Source of the DNA: Chinchilla lanigera
Lineage: Eukaryota > Chordata > Mammalia > Rodentia > Chinchillidae
DNA: 64,000 bases
Direction of reading: 5' to 3'
Assembly: GCF_000276665.1 (NCBI RefSeq)
Contig: NW_004955460.1
Coordinates: forward strand, 2,561,523-2,625,522
Positions 36,122 through 48,639 of this stretch are shown one piece after another. The notes beneath the pieces were generated by a model. It saw only the letters and a list, made by a program, of their open reading frames with translations. It made no database searches and was not told the origin of the DNA. The first letter of the stretch is position 1, and each line of letters starts with the position of its first letter. A program made the position numbers and the translations under genes.

Positions 36122-36262
36122 GCACTTGGAAGGCTGAGACAGGAGGATCGTTGCGAGTTTGAGACCAGCCTGGACTACAAAGTGAGCTCAAGGCCAGCCT
36201 GAACGGCATAGTGATACCCTGTCTCAAAAAGACAAAAGAAAAATTTAAAAATAATGAAATAA
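36122..36262 (+). mobile_element. B1 SINE, 5'-truncated, with target duplication
   Basis: 'gcacttggaaggctgagaca', 'gaggatcgttgcgagtttga', 'gaccagcctggactacaaag' and 'ccctgtctcaaaaagac' are B1 (7SL-derived) landmarks. The first part, including the A box, is missing. 'taaaYtgacaata' flanks it at 36109-36121 and 36263-36275 (12 of 13 bases). Confidence 0.92.
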
Positions 36263-36569
36263 TAAATTGACAATAATTTGCTAATTAATAGTCTAATTGG
36301 AAGCACTTGAGTGGTCTTTCTAAATTAGAAAAAAGGTAAGTTGTTACACCTTGCTGTAGGACAAAGTATTATACTTTGTAATAATGCCCCAGATTTCACA
36401 GTACAACACCACAGATTTAGCAGCTAGAGAAATGCTACCTTTCTCAGTACCACTTTCATACAGAATACACTGCTGGAAAAAGCTGGGCATTGATTTGCGT
36501 AGGGACCAAATGACCTTTAAGAAGCTGATGGTTTGAGAGCATCACTTCCTCTTCCTCTGTCTCTTCTGC

Positions 36570-36752
36570 ATGATGTGGGGGCGGGGGATGGAACCTAGGT
36601 CCTTAGCACTGAAATACAACCCCAGCTTTTCTCACTTTTATTTTAGTGCAGGAACTCACTAAGTTGCCAGGCTGGGCTCAGATCCATAATCTGCCTGCTT
36701 CAGCCTCCCAGGATGCTGAGATTTTAGGTGTGTACCACCATGCCTGGCTATC
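36570..36752 (-). mobile_element. B1-dID composite SINE, antisense
   Basis: The ID half comes first on the plus strand ('gggggatggaacctaggtcc', 'tgaaatacaaccccagcttt'). The complement of B1 follows: 'aactcactaagttgccaggc', 'ctgcttcagcctcccaggat' and 'gtgtgtaccaccatgcctgg'. This is the reverse of the 13189-13385 arrangement. Confidence 0.88.
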
Positions 36753-37109
36753 TGCTTCTATTTTGAGTTTCCACATTACCAAGGTTAGGGTTACTTTCTG
36801 ATGGATCAATATGCAATTCATTGACAAGAATGGAAATCACTTCCCATTTTTCATACCCTCTCCCAAATAAAATGAAAGGCAAAGAAGTATCTTGGGATGA
36901 AAAAGGAGGAGCATAGACTGGAGAATGGACCTAATGTCAAAGGCAGCTCAGACTGTTGTGCGGAGCATTGGCCAGAGTATACCAGATGATTGAGTCCTGA
37001 CACCTCCTGTGATCCACCTAGGCTAGGACAATTGTATTCTTGGCAACAGTAGCTTAGCCACATATTGTGTGAGTGGGAATTAATAAGGTAACATACATTA
37101 GTGATTAAG
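36753..37109. other. Unannotated sequence
   Basis: Nothing recognised. The 70-codon minus frame at 36851-37063 has no domain. Confidence 0.45.
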
Positions 37110-37299
37110 TACAGAATCCAGGGCTAGATTGCTGAGTTAAAAATGCAATTGGGGGAAGATATTTGCCCATGGCTCAGACGACCTACCCAGTACATAGAGA
37201 TACTAATGTGGCACATTACCTAAGATTCTCACAAGATGAAATTAGTTAATATTTGCAAAAGGCCTAGAATAATCTCTTGTATATACATTAAATATGACA
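37110..37299 (+). mobile_element. MIR SINE relic
   Basis: 'tagtgattaagtacagaatc' and 'cagggctagattgctgagtt' open it, and 'aagattctcacaagatgaaa' followed by 'ttagttaatatttgcaaaag' closes it. These match the two ends of MIR, with the middle eroded. Confidence 0.5.
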
Positions 37300-37312
37300 A
37301 AAGCATTGTTTA

Positions 37313-37509
37313 AGTTAGGCCTGCTGGTATGGGGCTATAATCTCAGCACTCTGGGAAGTTGAGGCAGGGGGACCACAAGTTTAAATCTAGTCTGGGCAAT
37401 TTAATGAGACCCTGTATCAAAATAAAAAATAAAAAAAGGTCTTGGTATGCATCTCAGTGTATAAAAGGCCTTGGATTCAATCCTCAGTAGCTAAAAAAAA
37501 AAAAAAAAA
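37313..37509 (+). mobile_element. B1-dID composite SINE with target duplication
   Basis: The B1 half reads 'ggggctataatctcagcact', 'gggaagttgaggcaggggga' and 'agtctgggcaatttaatgag'. The dID half reads 'tcttggtatgcatctcagtg' and 'ccttggattcaatcctcagt'. A 20-base A tail follows. 'aaagYRttgttta' flanks it at 37300-37312 and 37510-37522 (11 of 13 bases). Confidence 0.92.
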
Positions 37510-37522
37510 AAAGTGTTGTTTA

Positions 37523-38800
37523 TACAGTTAAACAAAAGAAAGTATCCGGAAGCTGAGGCATAGCAAACTTGATCAAGGATGTAACTGAGGTAGCTGGACT
37601 ATCCTCTCACCTGAAACCAGAGTTGTTATATAAAGACTAACATATTTAACACTTTAGTTTTTAAATAAACTCTCTCTTGAAACAGTTTCTTTGTGTGTGC
37701 ATAGTATTTTGAAAATTAGAAACCACAGTGGATTCTGATGTTTTATTTAAAATCCATAGCCTAAGTATCCTCAGATAATTCAAATTTTCCCAGCAAGGAC
37801 TTGTAATCTAATTATCTAAATGTATATGGAGCTGTTATGGTAGTGTTACATAGTTTGTATCTTTGGGCTTGTGTATGCAAGTACTTAGATGTATGATAAA
37901 TCTGCCAAGTTCCACTCCTGCTTTATAATCAACAACCATCTAGAAGAGTAAGCTGTTCTCAGAGTCCAATCAGAAATGAAATATAACATTTCTTTCTCTG
38001 CCTTGTTTTGGGGCCTGACACCAGACATCGTCCCTTCTTGTTAACCTCACAGATACCCTCAGACATTTCCTCATCTCCTTTCACTAAAACTAAAACTTAC
38101 TTTTCATTTTTGAAAAGTGCATTGTTAGCTCCTCCCAGTAACCATGATGAAATGACAACATCAGGGAAATAAACAGCATTGGCAAATTCAAACATGGTGT
38201 TTTACTTTAATTGTCTCAGACACCTGAAAGACTGAAACAAGTATTATATTCCTAGACAAGGTTGGCCTTTGTACGAAAACCAGTCTTGTAAACTCATGAG
38301 ATTTATGTATTTAGTAATCATGCTTAGGAGGTCATTGTTGTAAAATAAAACAGTATCTTTTACACCTGAAGCAGAAATGAAATACTATTTTTGCAAAATA
38401 GGAATGCTTTATCTGAAGTATATCCACAATGTCTGTTGTTATCTTACTCATCCATGGGTTATATATAACACTTTAGGTCTCTGAAGTTGGACCACAAATT
38501 GAAATGAAACTAAAATGTAGTCAGTTATGACCCTAACATCTCTGCCCTCTTTTTAGTTCCCCGCTGGACAATTCTATACTATCACTTTCACTCTATTTCC
38601 TCAAGTTTGAGAACCTGGTTTCTCAACTCCTGCAGTTAAGAATTCATTTATTTCAGGAAAGGAGGGGCAGAAGAGAGATGCTGTTAGTTTGTTATCTGAT
38701 TGTGCTTAACAATGTACACACACACACTATAGCATCACAAAAAGCATGGGTCATTGAATTTAAAAATATTGGGAGTAACATGGATTACAGTGGCAATAGT
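37523..38800. other. Unannotated sequence
   Basis: No repeat family or exon recognised. Confidence 0.45.
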
Positions 38801-39186
38801 CAGATCAGTTAGTTTCCCAATACTGTGGCAAAATACCTGAGAAAATCAATGTATAAAGAGGAAATGTTTATCTTGGCTCATGGTTTCCGAGGTTTAAGTC
38901 TGTGTTTGTTTGGCTCTGTTGCCATGGTGCTATGGTGAAACATGACACTGGGGCAAGAAATGTGTGGCGGGGGAAACTGCCCCCCTCATGGAAGCCAGGA
39001 AGCAGAGAGAGGGGAAATAGCTGAGTCTACGTGGCCTGCCAAGGGCACGTCCCTGTGATCTGATGTCTTGCCACTGTTCCCCATCTCTTAAAGGTTCTAT
39101 CACCTCCCACCTAGCATCACAGGCTGTCCACCAAGCCTTCGGTCCATGGGCCTCTGGGGAACATTTAAGATGCAAACCATACAGTA
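38801..39186 (-). mobile_element. Solo MaLR-type LTR, antisense
   Basis: 'gtggcaaaatacctgagaaa', 'tgtttatcttggctcatggt', 'gaagccaggaagcagagaga', 'ctatcacctcccacctagca', 'gtccaccaagccttcggtcc' and 'ggggaacatttaagatgcaa' are successive landmarks of antisense MaLR LTRs. The ends are approximate and no target duplication was confirmed. The 95-codon minus frame 38930-39217 lies almost wholly inside it. Confidence 0.82.
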
Positions 39187-41900
39187 TCCAATAAGTGAAA
39201 TATCCATTTTTATGCAACAGTTAACTCTCTGTGTCTACCTGTTACCTGTGGAAAAACTATGAAACATTAATTCACGTACTGATCAGTATGCTATTCCTTT
39301 TAAGTCAGAAAATGCAGAGATAAGATCTATATCCTTTAGAATATTTTGACCAAGTAAACAAAATTCTTGTCTAAGAGTCCACAGACTTATTTTAGAAAGA
39401 CTTCATTTATTTGAAATTTTATCTCTTTTTGATGTCCTGAGAGAGAAGATGGAAAACAATTCTGCTCCTCCTCTTGTGCCCTCTTCATTTTGCAGTTAAC
39501 ATATAAGTGAGAGTATCTGTGTGCTGTTTGATTACCTACTTTTGATAGAACAGAAATAATTTGAAAAGGCACAGCATAAATGCAGAGGCAGCTAGAAACA
39601 AGTGGGTGAAAAGAAAACCCAATACTCGTCCTTCCTGGCAGGTACAAGGAAGAAAGGTGTGACAGAAATAGTGACAATGTGCATCACCTGCCAAGTGAAA
39701 CTAGATTTCAGAAATTATGCATACATCATAAAATTGATGCTAGGATGCTTGATTTTAAGCAAGGTTAAGGAAAATCCAGAAATTTGATTGTAAGCTCTAT
39801 CATAAACCATACAAATGTTGGATATTCCTTCAAGGATGCATATTATAACAAATAGCACTCTGAAAGTATTCAAGGGCAAGACAAGGCAAACTAGCAATGT
39901 ATTGAGATTTGCTACTGATCTTATCAGTACTCTAGCTCTGACAAGTATTCTGCTCACACCTAGGTATATTTCCCCCTTCGGATCACTGATGCCCTTAACA
40001 ATGCAAATGCACATTAGGAAATAGAGTAATGTCACTTTGGTTGGTAATATTAAAAATTTCCTTCCTCTAAAGTACAAAACAATTTTGTAAGAAACACTTT
40101 TGGCTCCTCACTGATTTGTTGTTATTTGGTTAGCCCCTAAGCAAATTACTTACCACTTTATAAGAGTCATCAAATGTGTCCTTAATATTTACTGGCATGA
40201 GCATAAAAAACACATTCTTCTTCATTGTCATTAATATTTTAGGGACAACTCCAAAGATTCTTTCAGTTGTGAACCCTGTGGTAGGTAGTCTCATTTGTAC
40301 TCTGAAAGATGCTTTTTACTTGAGTTTTTGTTGCTTTGTTATGTTTCTTGTTTGTAGGACTTTAGGATAAACTTAAGATGTTTCTAGGTATTTATAGCTG
40401 ATTTATTGGAGATGGTTTAGATTTTCATGAAATTTATATTTGATTGTAACTTTAATATCTTTCCCCTTTAACAGCATAAGGTACTACTACACAAAGCATG
40501 TTTCTCAACCATGAGGTCATTGACTGAGTTGTAGAGTTTCATTAACACAAGCCTTGGGTAAACTGGCATAGATGTCATTTGGCTTTGCTATGGATAATTT
40601 TTTTTTTGTTTTCTCTGAGACTTTGTACAGCTGGTATTCCTTCTGGCCTTGAGCACCCCTATGTGTTCTCCTCCCTTTTGTTGTCCCATACGTGCTGCCT
40701 TAGGAAATGTCTGATTTCAGTGTTCACTCTTTGTATGAATTTATGTCTAGGTGTTACTCACATTGTGGAGGCAAAATTGATTGATTGGTCTCCTACTTAA
40801 AGTATTTCAGGCATCACTGAAGGTGGGAGAGGGGGCAGAGAGCCTTGCCAGTGACCTAGGGGTGAGGCTAGCCTTGGCGACAGTTCAAGCAAGCGGGGGA
40901 CTGAACGAAATTGGACTGAACCAGATTTAGCAGTTATGAGTGATTTTGGCAGAAATGAATTTCATATAAAATTTTGCATCCTAATTGACAGGCTGAAAGT
41001 CAAAATTGTTTTTATCTTTCTTGCTACAGACACTAATTTGATCCAGGCAAACAATTTTGCAAGCCACATAGAATTTCTGGGTTTTCAAAGCAAATTTACT
41101 CATTCTTTTCACGTGCCCATCATTAGGCGAGGTCACTCTAACAAGGGTGTGGGTCGAGGAAGAATTTTAAATCCATGAATCAGATGTAGTTACATGTCTA
41201 TAGGTGGAAGAGATTAGTGGGCAGAAAGTTAGTGCCCAGTGGAGAAATGGGAAAGTGTCAGTTAAATAACCTGCTTTTTTTCACTGTAACCAACTTCTTT
41301 GCCTAGACTGTACCTCAGAACACAAGTTACATGAAAAGATTATTTTGATAAATTAATTAAAATCTGGAAGTGATCCTATTCCATCACTGATCTAAATGCT
41401 TCATAAACGAAATCATTTTCCATTTTTCAGCTCAATAGAAAGAAGCTGTAGACACATGATGTAGCCACACACAGCTGACTGAGTTCTATGTCTCTCAAAT
41501 GAGATGGAATGGCATAAACTCAGCAATAGTTCATCAGGTAACCAGGGTGTTCGAAGAGCTTATGAGCTGAGCAGAAAGCCACAGCATGAACTTTATACAC
41601 ATTCCTGAGGCTTCAAAAGTTCCTGAAGAAAATGTTAATAATTTATATGGTGAACAATTTTCAAGCCTTGTTTATAAACAAATACAGGTTTGGAAAAGAA
41701 TTCCAGGTGTTAATTTTTAGAAAAAATAAATGCTCAAAAGTAATTTCATTTCTGTAAGATCTTTCCATCCCCACCTTAAATCTTGTATAAAATCTTTTAG
41801 TCTATTCCTTATGAACATTTGGAGACAGACATCTAAGGAGCACAGTACCAGTGACACCAGATTATTCATAAGCTGTAGATGTTTACCTACCTGTGTGCCA
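39187..41900. other. Unannotated sequence with several uninformative open frames
   Basis: No repeat family was recognised. The frames at 39387-39677 (-), 39715-40077 (-, 120 codons, overlapping a plus frame at 39815-40024) and 40936-41178 (+) were inspected. None shows a domain, signal peptide logic, or flanking splice sites that I can support. Confidence 0.4.
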
Positions 41901-43967
41901 TGACTCATGCCTTCTCTCCACTTGGATCCCTTAGCCCATCTTATTTGCCTAGAGGATCTCTACTTTAACACTGAGTGAGGATCCAACGTTTCCTTCCATT
42001 TTTGCTGTAATTTCTTTGGATACATCTGATCCTAACTTTCACAATGCATCCTTTCTTAGTGATGTCCTGCCCCCTTACCAATTTTATGAGCAGTTACTTT
42101 GATATTATACTGTATTATCAGTTGATGCAACCCCCTGTGAGCTAGGGGGTCTTTGCTTAGACACCAATACACTACTCATCAGTTTGAAAACATGAGGAAT
42201 TGCTCATCCACTCACTGGAAATAGATTAAGAGAAAAAGTTCAAAGAGTGGGTTTTTTGGAGCCTCATGAATACACATGCCTTCCATTCCTATGCTCTCTC
42301 AGATGTGCCCTATCTGTGGCCAGTTGGTGTAATTTTATAATCTATGCAGTTCCTCTCTGCTCTTTCATATGTATTCTCTTTTCCACCTCTGTCTCCCTCC
42401 TGTTTCACAGCACTGTAGATCATGCCTATATATCTGCAGACAGTGCAGCAAGGACCAGCTGTGTTCTTTTCCAACTATCAAGGTACAGAATGAAATATAG
42501 AGAAACAACTCCCCTTGTCTACATGTACAGCCTGAATTTTTCTTTATCCTCTATCCATCTCCACCTTGGTGTTTATGGGAGTTTCACTAACATATGATAT
42601 TTAAGTGTCCCTTCTTGACACATGTGTAAGTTTCAACTCATTAATGCAATACAGTTAACGCAAAGCTTATAGGCATCATTTGAGGACTGGATGAAAATAT
42701 TACCCAACAGAAAGAAAGGACAAACATGCCCATTAACCCTCATTTCTACCAGTAAAATTTTTCCCACATAGACTCTCTGTGTCTGATGAATGCCTTCGGT
42801 TCCAGGTAGAGGTGCTTTAAGGTAACATGTTGAACCACGAAGAACTAGTTACTCATGACAGCTAAGGAAAATATACTGCGTCTTTGTTACTGACAGACAG
42901 GCTAAAGTCAGGGAACTCTTCAATAAAACTAATTAATGCTGTTTTGATTCCACCTACAAATGTCACTGGCATAACATTTGTAGTCATCTTAAGAAAATGT
43001 AGTCATTCCAAGCATAGAAAAACAAAATAAAGCACTTGTGAAATAAATAGCCAAGTAATTCAGTAAGATAAACTTCTTGAAACACATTTGCTGGGGGTGG
43101 AAATCTCATAATGTTACATAGGCTGCAGTGGTAATTGTAAGTAATCATTGATTTATCAACTTCAAGACTTCTCTGGAGTCATATAATTGAACTCCTCTTC
43201 TACCATAGAACTACCCAAGATAGATCGTTTTCTACCATTCTGCTGAATATACTGCAGACCAGATTTTTGCAGCTCCCTTCAGTAAATCAGCATGAGGTAG
43301 CTGAGTCATGCTTCTGCTTTATGGAATAACAGTTGATCTGCACTGCAGAGGTTGGAACTGGTTTACTCCTCCCTGCAGCAGAAAATAGCAGGGAGAAGAA
43401 GAATGGGTTACAAGAATGAGCAGGAAAGTCGGGGCTATCCCTTGTGGAAAATACTGAGTTTTACTTGAACTGGGAAAGTTTATTCCTTGGGAGACCTCAG
43501 AGCAAGCTTGGCATTTGTCAGGGATAACTAGATCTGATTTAAATATATAAGCACAGCTACCCACTCATACTACTACCCACTGTCCTTGGGGGATGTGATT
43601 ACACATCCAGGCAGCTCATGCTTTGTGTGTCTAACTTTGTGAAATTACTGTTTCATGCAAAACTGAAATTTGAATCAGTGGCTTTGCTGGTAGCTTGAAA
43701 TGTTTCCTGCCTGGAGGATCTTGGTTCAGTTTGCAGGACTGTGACCTCCAAATGTCTCACGATAGCCTTCATCTTTCATGCAGCATAGCCAACTTGAAAA
43801 AATAAAGATCTTTATGCGGGCTGCCTCACAGAAACATGTTCATAATTCATAGGAGATGGTGCAGACAGTTACAGAAGTGTGCAGACCCCTTGATGGCCTT
43901 AGGTGAATGCTGGAATCATCTCCAGCCATTGAAATTACAGGAAGTAACAAGTGCAGCTGGTCTAGCT
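41901..43967. other. Unannotated sequence, possible weak L2 at the start
   Basis: 41930-42180 is C/T-rich and has faint L2-like text ('tattatactgtattatcagt', then a 'ccccctgtgagctagggggt' stretch). This is too weak to call. The 116-codon plus frame at 42247-42597 has no recognised domain. Confidence 0.35.
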
Positions 43968-43968
43968 C

Positions 43969-44032
<64 letters not shown>

Positions 44033-44056
44033 TTTCTTTCTTTCTTTCTTTTCCTT
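43968..44056. repeat. (CTTT)n microsatellite
   Basis: About 20 CTTT units run here with one TCTT slip near 44030. The frames at 43836-44081 and 43907-44224 translate it as Phe-Leu-Ser-Phe repeats and are artefacts. Confidence 0.97.
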
Positions 44057-44283
44057 TATGTCTCTCTTCCTCACATTTTAGAAACAGCACCACCAGGAGC
44101 AGGGACTTTCACATATACAGTAAAAACATACAGTATCTTCAATGCAAAGTTGGACATGTGCCAGACCCCTCCCCCTCCCCACCCAGAAGCATCTTCATTT
44201 GAATTTAAAGGGGTGGATGAGTGACAGCAAGACTCTGTTCTCCTTCTGACAGGGCTTTGGCAGATCATTGGTTGTCATCAAAC

Positions 44284-44457
44284 CTATTCCATTTCTTGCT
44301 CCCTGCCAGGAATTCCACCTACATGCCTGATGGCAATTAGTCCCTTGTAGGTGCTAATGAATAAAACACAGCACGCAGACTTCACGAGGACGAAAAAGCC
44401 CACGATGCAGATCCAGAGAGTCACTCCAAGAATCAGTCCCCCACTCGGGGCTCCCCC
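44284..44457 (-). other. Short minus-strand ORF with a hydrophobic helix-like segment
   Basis: On the minus strand a 57-codon frame lies between a stop at 44458-44460 and a stop at 44284-44286, in GC-richer text with CpGs. It reads 'GGAPSGGLILGVTLWICIVG' and continues 'FFVLVKSACCVLF'. This gives about 18 uncharged residues followed by a Lys, as in a single-pass membrane segment. There is no ATG near the start, so it would need an upstream exon. The presumptive acceptor ('tatatttgag') has a poor pyrimidine tract. I do not recognise the protein, and it may be chance. Confidence 0.2.
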
Positions 44458-44777
44458 TCAAATATAGCTCTCACTCTGTCCAGCCACATGCTGGAGCCAG
44501 CCAGGGCCCCTCCTCCTTCCCCCACCACCCCTTTCTTCTGTGTACTTGGGCATGGGAAATAAGAAAGTAGCTATCTGGTGAGGACCCAGAGATCAATCTT
44601 TTAGAACATAAAATATGACCTGTGTTTTTCTGTTAGGGTCATAGACTATGATGGTGCCAGTTTAGAACAGTCTGGGTTGGAGCATTTGAGCTGAATCTGT
44701 AAACCTGCACGTTTTGAAAGAAACATTTTTAAAAAGTCATTGGAGAGCATTGTGTACTGAGGGACAGGGTGAATTAT

Positions 44778-44935
44778 CAGTGGTTCTCAAGACTTGCTAG
44801 TAATCCGATGTCCCTAAAAAGCCTTCAAAGCATAGAGTCTCCAACTTTGTCTCCAGAAATTCTTGTTCAAAAAGTCTGATGAGAGGAGGTTCAAAGATTT
44901 TTTTGTAGTTGAAGCTACAGGTGATCTTTAATTTT
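44778..44935 (+). mobile_element. MER5A-like hAT DNA transposon relic
   Basis: It opens with 'cagtggttctcaagacttgc', the MER5A terminus, and ends in 'ttgaagctacaggtgatctt', near the MER5A right-hand text. The interior is strongly diverged. Confidence 0.55.
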
Positions 44936-47900
44936 TCATGTACTTTGTAACGATTTCTAAATTTTATACCTTTACCAAATGATGAACATGTATTTTTTTA
45001 ATAATAAATAGGCAGGAAATGTTGCTTTTCTAGATCTGTCTACATTCTAAGAGAAACTAATTTGCTTTCAGAAAAAAACTATATTTTAATATAATTGAAT
45101 TTCTTTAAATCCTCTGTGTTTTGATGCATTCACTTGAAGATATTGCTTAGAATAAAAGAGACTATTGACCTCATCAGGCTGTCACTTTGACAGTCCAAAA
45201 GATAAAAGAGATTAAGAAATCCTGATACTCTAAGGATCAGTTTATTACTCATATTTTGCATGCACACAAGTATTGTCTTTCTAGGGTCTCAAAACACCCT
45301 ATCAAATTATCACAGCTAAAAACCTTGAAGTGACACATGCTTGCAACTTGGTCTCCTCTGAGGACAGCAATCCAGAGAAAATGGCAAGAAAGAATTTTTT
45401 CTTCCAGTTTTCATAGGCCCCAAAGGTTCAGATCGTTTAAATAAGATTCTCTGGAGCATTCAAACTCTATCGTGTTTATCAGAAAGAGAATTTAATCCAA
45501 ACCCTTTGAGGTTTGTCCTTCTCTGGTCAATATCTATTTCAGCAAAACAATCATGGTTCTAAAGTATAACAGTTAAGCAAGGAAGAAAAGAGAGATTTTT
45601 CCTTCTGATAATGAAATGGGCAGGTGCAGTTGAGACTGAAAAGCCATAATTAAAACATTGTTCATCTGAGGCATGGGAGACGTCCATGCAAGACTGCACA
45701 AATCCTCCCCCTGCCCCACACGCCCAAGTTCAAGGTTTTGGCAGGAAAGGAAGCCAAAGGTGCCCTGCCATTCAATAAACAGAGCCCTGAAGCCTGAACT
45801 TTAGTACCCTAGAAGTGCACATGGAGGAAATTCTACACTGCTGAACCGGTAAAATTGGTTTGAGTAAAACCCATGCATTTAAAAACCACATAAGAAAGGA
45901 AAAGAAGAAGAATACATTTTAATTGAACTTGCAGTTATGTGGCAGCACTTATGCATGTATGGATTTTTAAAAATCTAATCAAGTAAGTATTATTCCTATT
46001 GCATAGGTGAAAATTTAAGCATGGAAAATTGTATAATATACCTAGTGAGAGCTTCTAATCTATTTTACCCTTAACTGCCTTAGTTCTAGGATGGACAATG
46101 ACTACGTGATCATATCAGAACAAGTAGACTAAATGAAGTGACTGGAACAATGTTAGAAAATTCAAAGCACGTCCTCTTATCCCATACCTGTAGCAGACAT
46201 CATGAATCCATGTAGGTATTACTTCCCTCCCAATCCAGAAAGCTGCTCTGTGAAACATTTCAGGAAACCACTAGAGATCAGCTGGAGCCAGGACGTAGGT
46301 GACACCTTGAGCCCCAAAGAGGCCAGGTGCAGGGGGACAGGGTGGAAATGCGTGGGAGGCAGGTGATCTATTCTAATGGAGACCTTTCTTCCCTGGGTTT
46401 TGACTTCCTCCTCACACTCTGAGGAAGGAAGGGCAATCCTATACAATGCTTTATACCCCTTAAAAGATCACCTAAATAATTGAGAAAAGACTGTTCTCTG
46501 ATAAGAGTTCTTGTGTGCTATCTTATAGAGCCATTTTTAGGCTCTAGATTCAAAATAAATAGATCACATTAACATTAAGGATTTAATCACTGTGGAAGCA
46601 GTGATTTACTCCTTGAGTAGAGGTTAAGGCAGATTTCTTTTTTCTTCTCTTTTCTTCCTTTTTTTTTTTTTTTTGTTTTCATTTGGTAGAGCTTTCCCAC
46701 ATCCCTTTGTGGGTAGCTGCCTCCTCTGCATATGCGTAAACCAGCTGTCCTTTGGAATGACACAGGCCCCCACAGTGTCACAGGGTAAGACTGGTGGGAG
46801 TTGACTGAGAACCTCAAACAGCTATGGTAGGTGGGCTACTGGCATTTGTAGGCCAGGTAGTACTCTGTCAGAGTTCAAAGCCAGAAGGCCAAGGCCTTTG
46901 ACCTGGACAGTTGTCTTTCAGAATGCAGGACAAGGAGTGCGGAGGCCTAATATAGGCAGGGAGTCAATCAGGATAACTTAAGAGGGGGAGGAAAAAAAAG
47001 ACTCTGCCTTTGCTCGAGTTCTCCAGATTGGCTCTCCAGATGGCCCTCTCTTCTCTGGTAAATTATGCAACAAGCTGCTTCAGCCGAGTTTTGCAGACCT
47101 GGATGATCTTGAACTGATTTCAACAAACGGGCAGACTCGTGGGGTTGCAGGGCTTTTTCCTAGTCCTTTCGTCTGAGGAAGAGCACAGAGGAAGGAAAAA
47201 GCAAATAATTCCTGGTGTTCCTCACAGACAAAGAGCAATACACATAGAGAAAAGTATTAGTGCTTTATGTCTACCTTTTTAAAGGAATGATTTTGAACAA
47301 GTAAGAGGCTGTTTTATTAGAAAAGGTTAGAGTTCATCATAATTACTCCACAAAGGGGAATCCAGCCTTGTACCATCTCACTAATTAAGTGGAAGAATCA
47401 TTCCCTAGTAATAGTGCTGGAATAGAAAAGGCAAAAGAGTTGTTTTTCAGCATAAAGAAGTATGAAGGTCTCACTCTCTGTTGCTGCTAACATTTCCTCG
47501 AGCCAAAATCAATTTTTATTTCTTCGATTTGCAGAATGTCTCTTCCCACTGCACTCTCATGGTTGAGGCAGAATGGATTGGCTCAGCAGGCCTGGGACTG
47601 GCCCCAGTACTGAAAACTAGGTGAGGGCAGGCAGTGGGTGGCAGAGCTACTCTGTGTCTCTCCATCCCCTTTAGGATCACAATCCTGACACAGCTTCTGC
47701 TTGTCCCTTCAGAGCGTAGAAGTGCTAAGCCTACATTTGACACTGAAGAGGAAGGAAATCAGAATGGGAACCGGAAGCTAAGTCAATAGGCCAGGTGGCA
47801 GAGGGAGCAGATGCATTCTGGCAGAGTTCAAAGCTACAAAACAAGTTTCAGGAGAGGGGAGCAAACAATGTAACCCAGACACTAAAGAGAGAAAGAAAAC

Positions 47901-48639
47901 AGAGGTTTGTTGTGGCAAAATGATTTCTTGAGATGACACAAGTGTACAAAAGCCAAATTACAATTCACTGAATTGCTCATTCATTGCAAGCTTAATGCCT
48001 TAATTGCACTTAATGCCTTTCAGACTTTGCATTATGCATTGAAATGCAAATAGGAACATGAAATGGTTTCTGCCCATTTTCTAGTATATGGTAAGATGTT
48101 GGAAAGGGAATTAAAATAGGTGGTAAATCACCTGAAAAGGAAATACTGGGGGACACAGAAGAAGGACTAAGGGAGTGGAGGTGAAGGGAACGAAGCTGAA
48201 CAGAGAAAGAGGTACTTGTATTGGATCGGGAAGTGAAGGATTCCTCCTATGAGAAAGGGGAGAAGGTGTTCTTAGTAAAGGGAGGTGTAAGGGCATTGGC
48301 ATTGTGGGTATGTTCTCCTGAGACAGCCATACTGATTGCAAGTGGACTATGAGGATAGAAATTCATCATCTACTTCCTGGTAAGAGAAGAGATTAGCATT
48401 GGATTAATAAGTGCCTTACATCTCATGCTAAGAACTGTGGTGTTTCCTTTGGAAAGTAGAGTGCATTGGAAAGAGTCCAGGAAAAAAAAAAATAAGAAGA
48501 AAGAGTAAGAGAAGAGTAACATTTAATGTTACTCATCAGTTTTACTGGATTACAAGAGGCTACAAGAGGCCTGGGGAAGTGACTAGGCCATAGGGGTGTT
48601 CTACTCACGGGTGGATCCATCCACTGCAATAGTTCATTG
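44936..48639. other. Unannotated, relatively GC-richer sequence
   Basis: No transposon family was recognised across this 3.7 kb, unusual for the window, apart from a poly-T stretch at 46656-46674. The minus frames at 46219-46446, 46587-46817, 47516-47743 and 48111-48341 lack domains. Such repeat-poor stretches sometimes hold conserved regulatory sequence, but nothing specific can be pointed to. Confidence 0.4.

Noticed and set aside
39715..40077. 120-codon hydrophobic minus-strand frame
   Set aside because: Its hydrophobic look follows from AT-rich composition. An opposite-strand frame overlaps it and no family is recognised.
43836..44224. Frames encoding Phe-Leu-Ser repeats
   Set aside because: They are translations of the (CTTT)n microsatellite.
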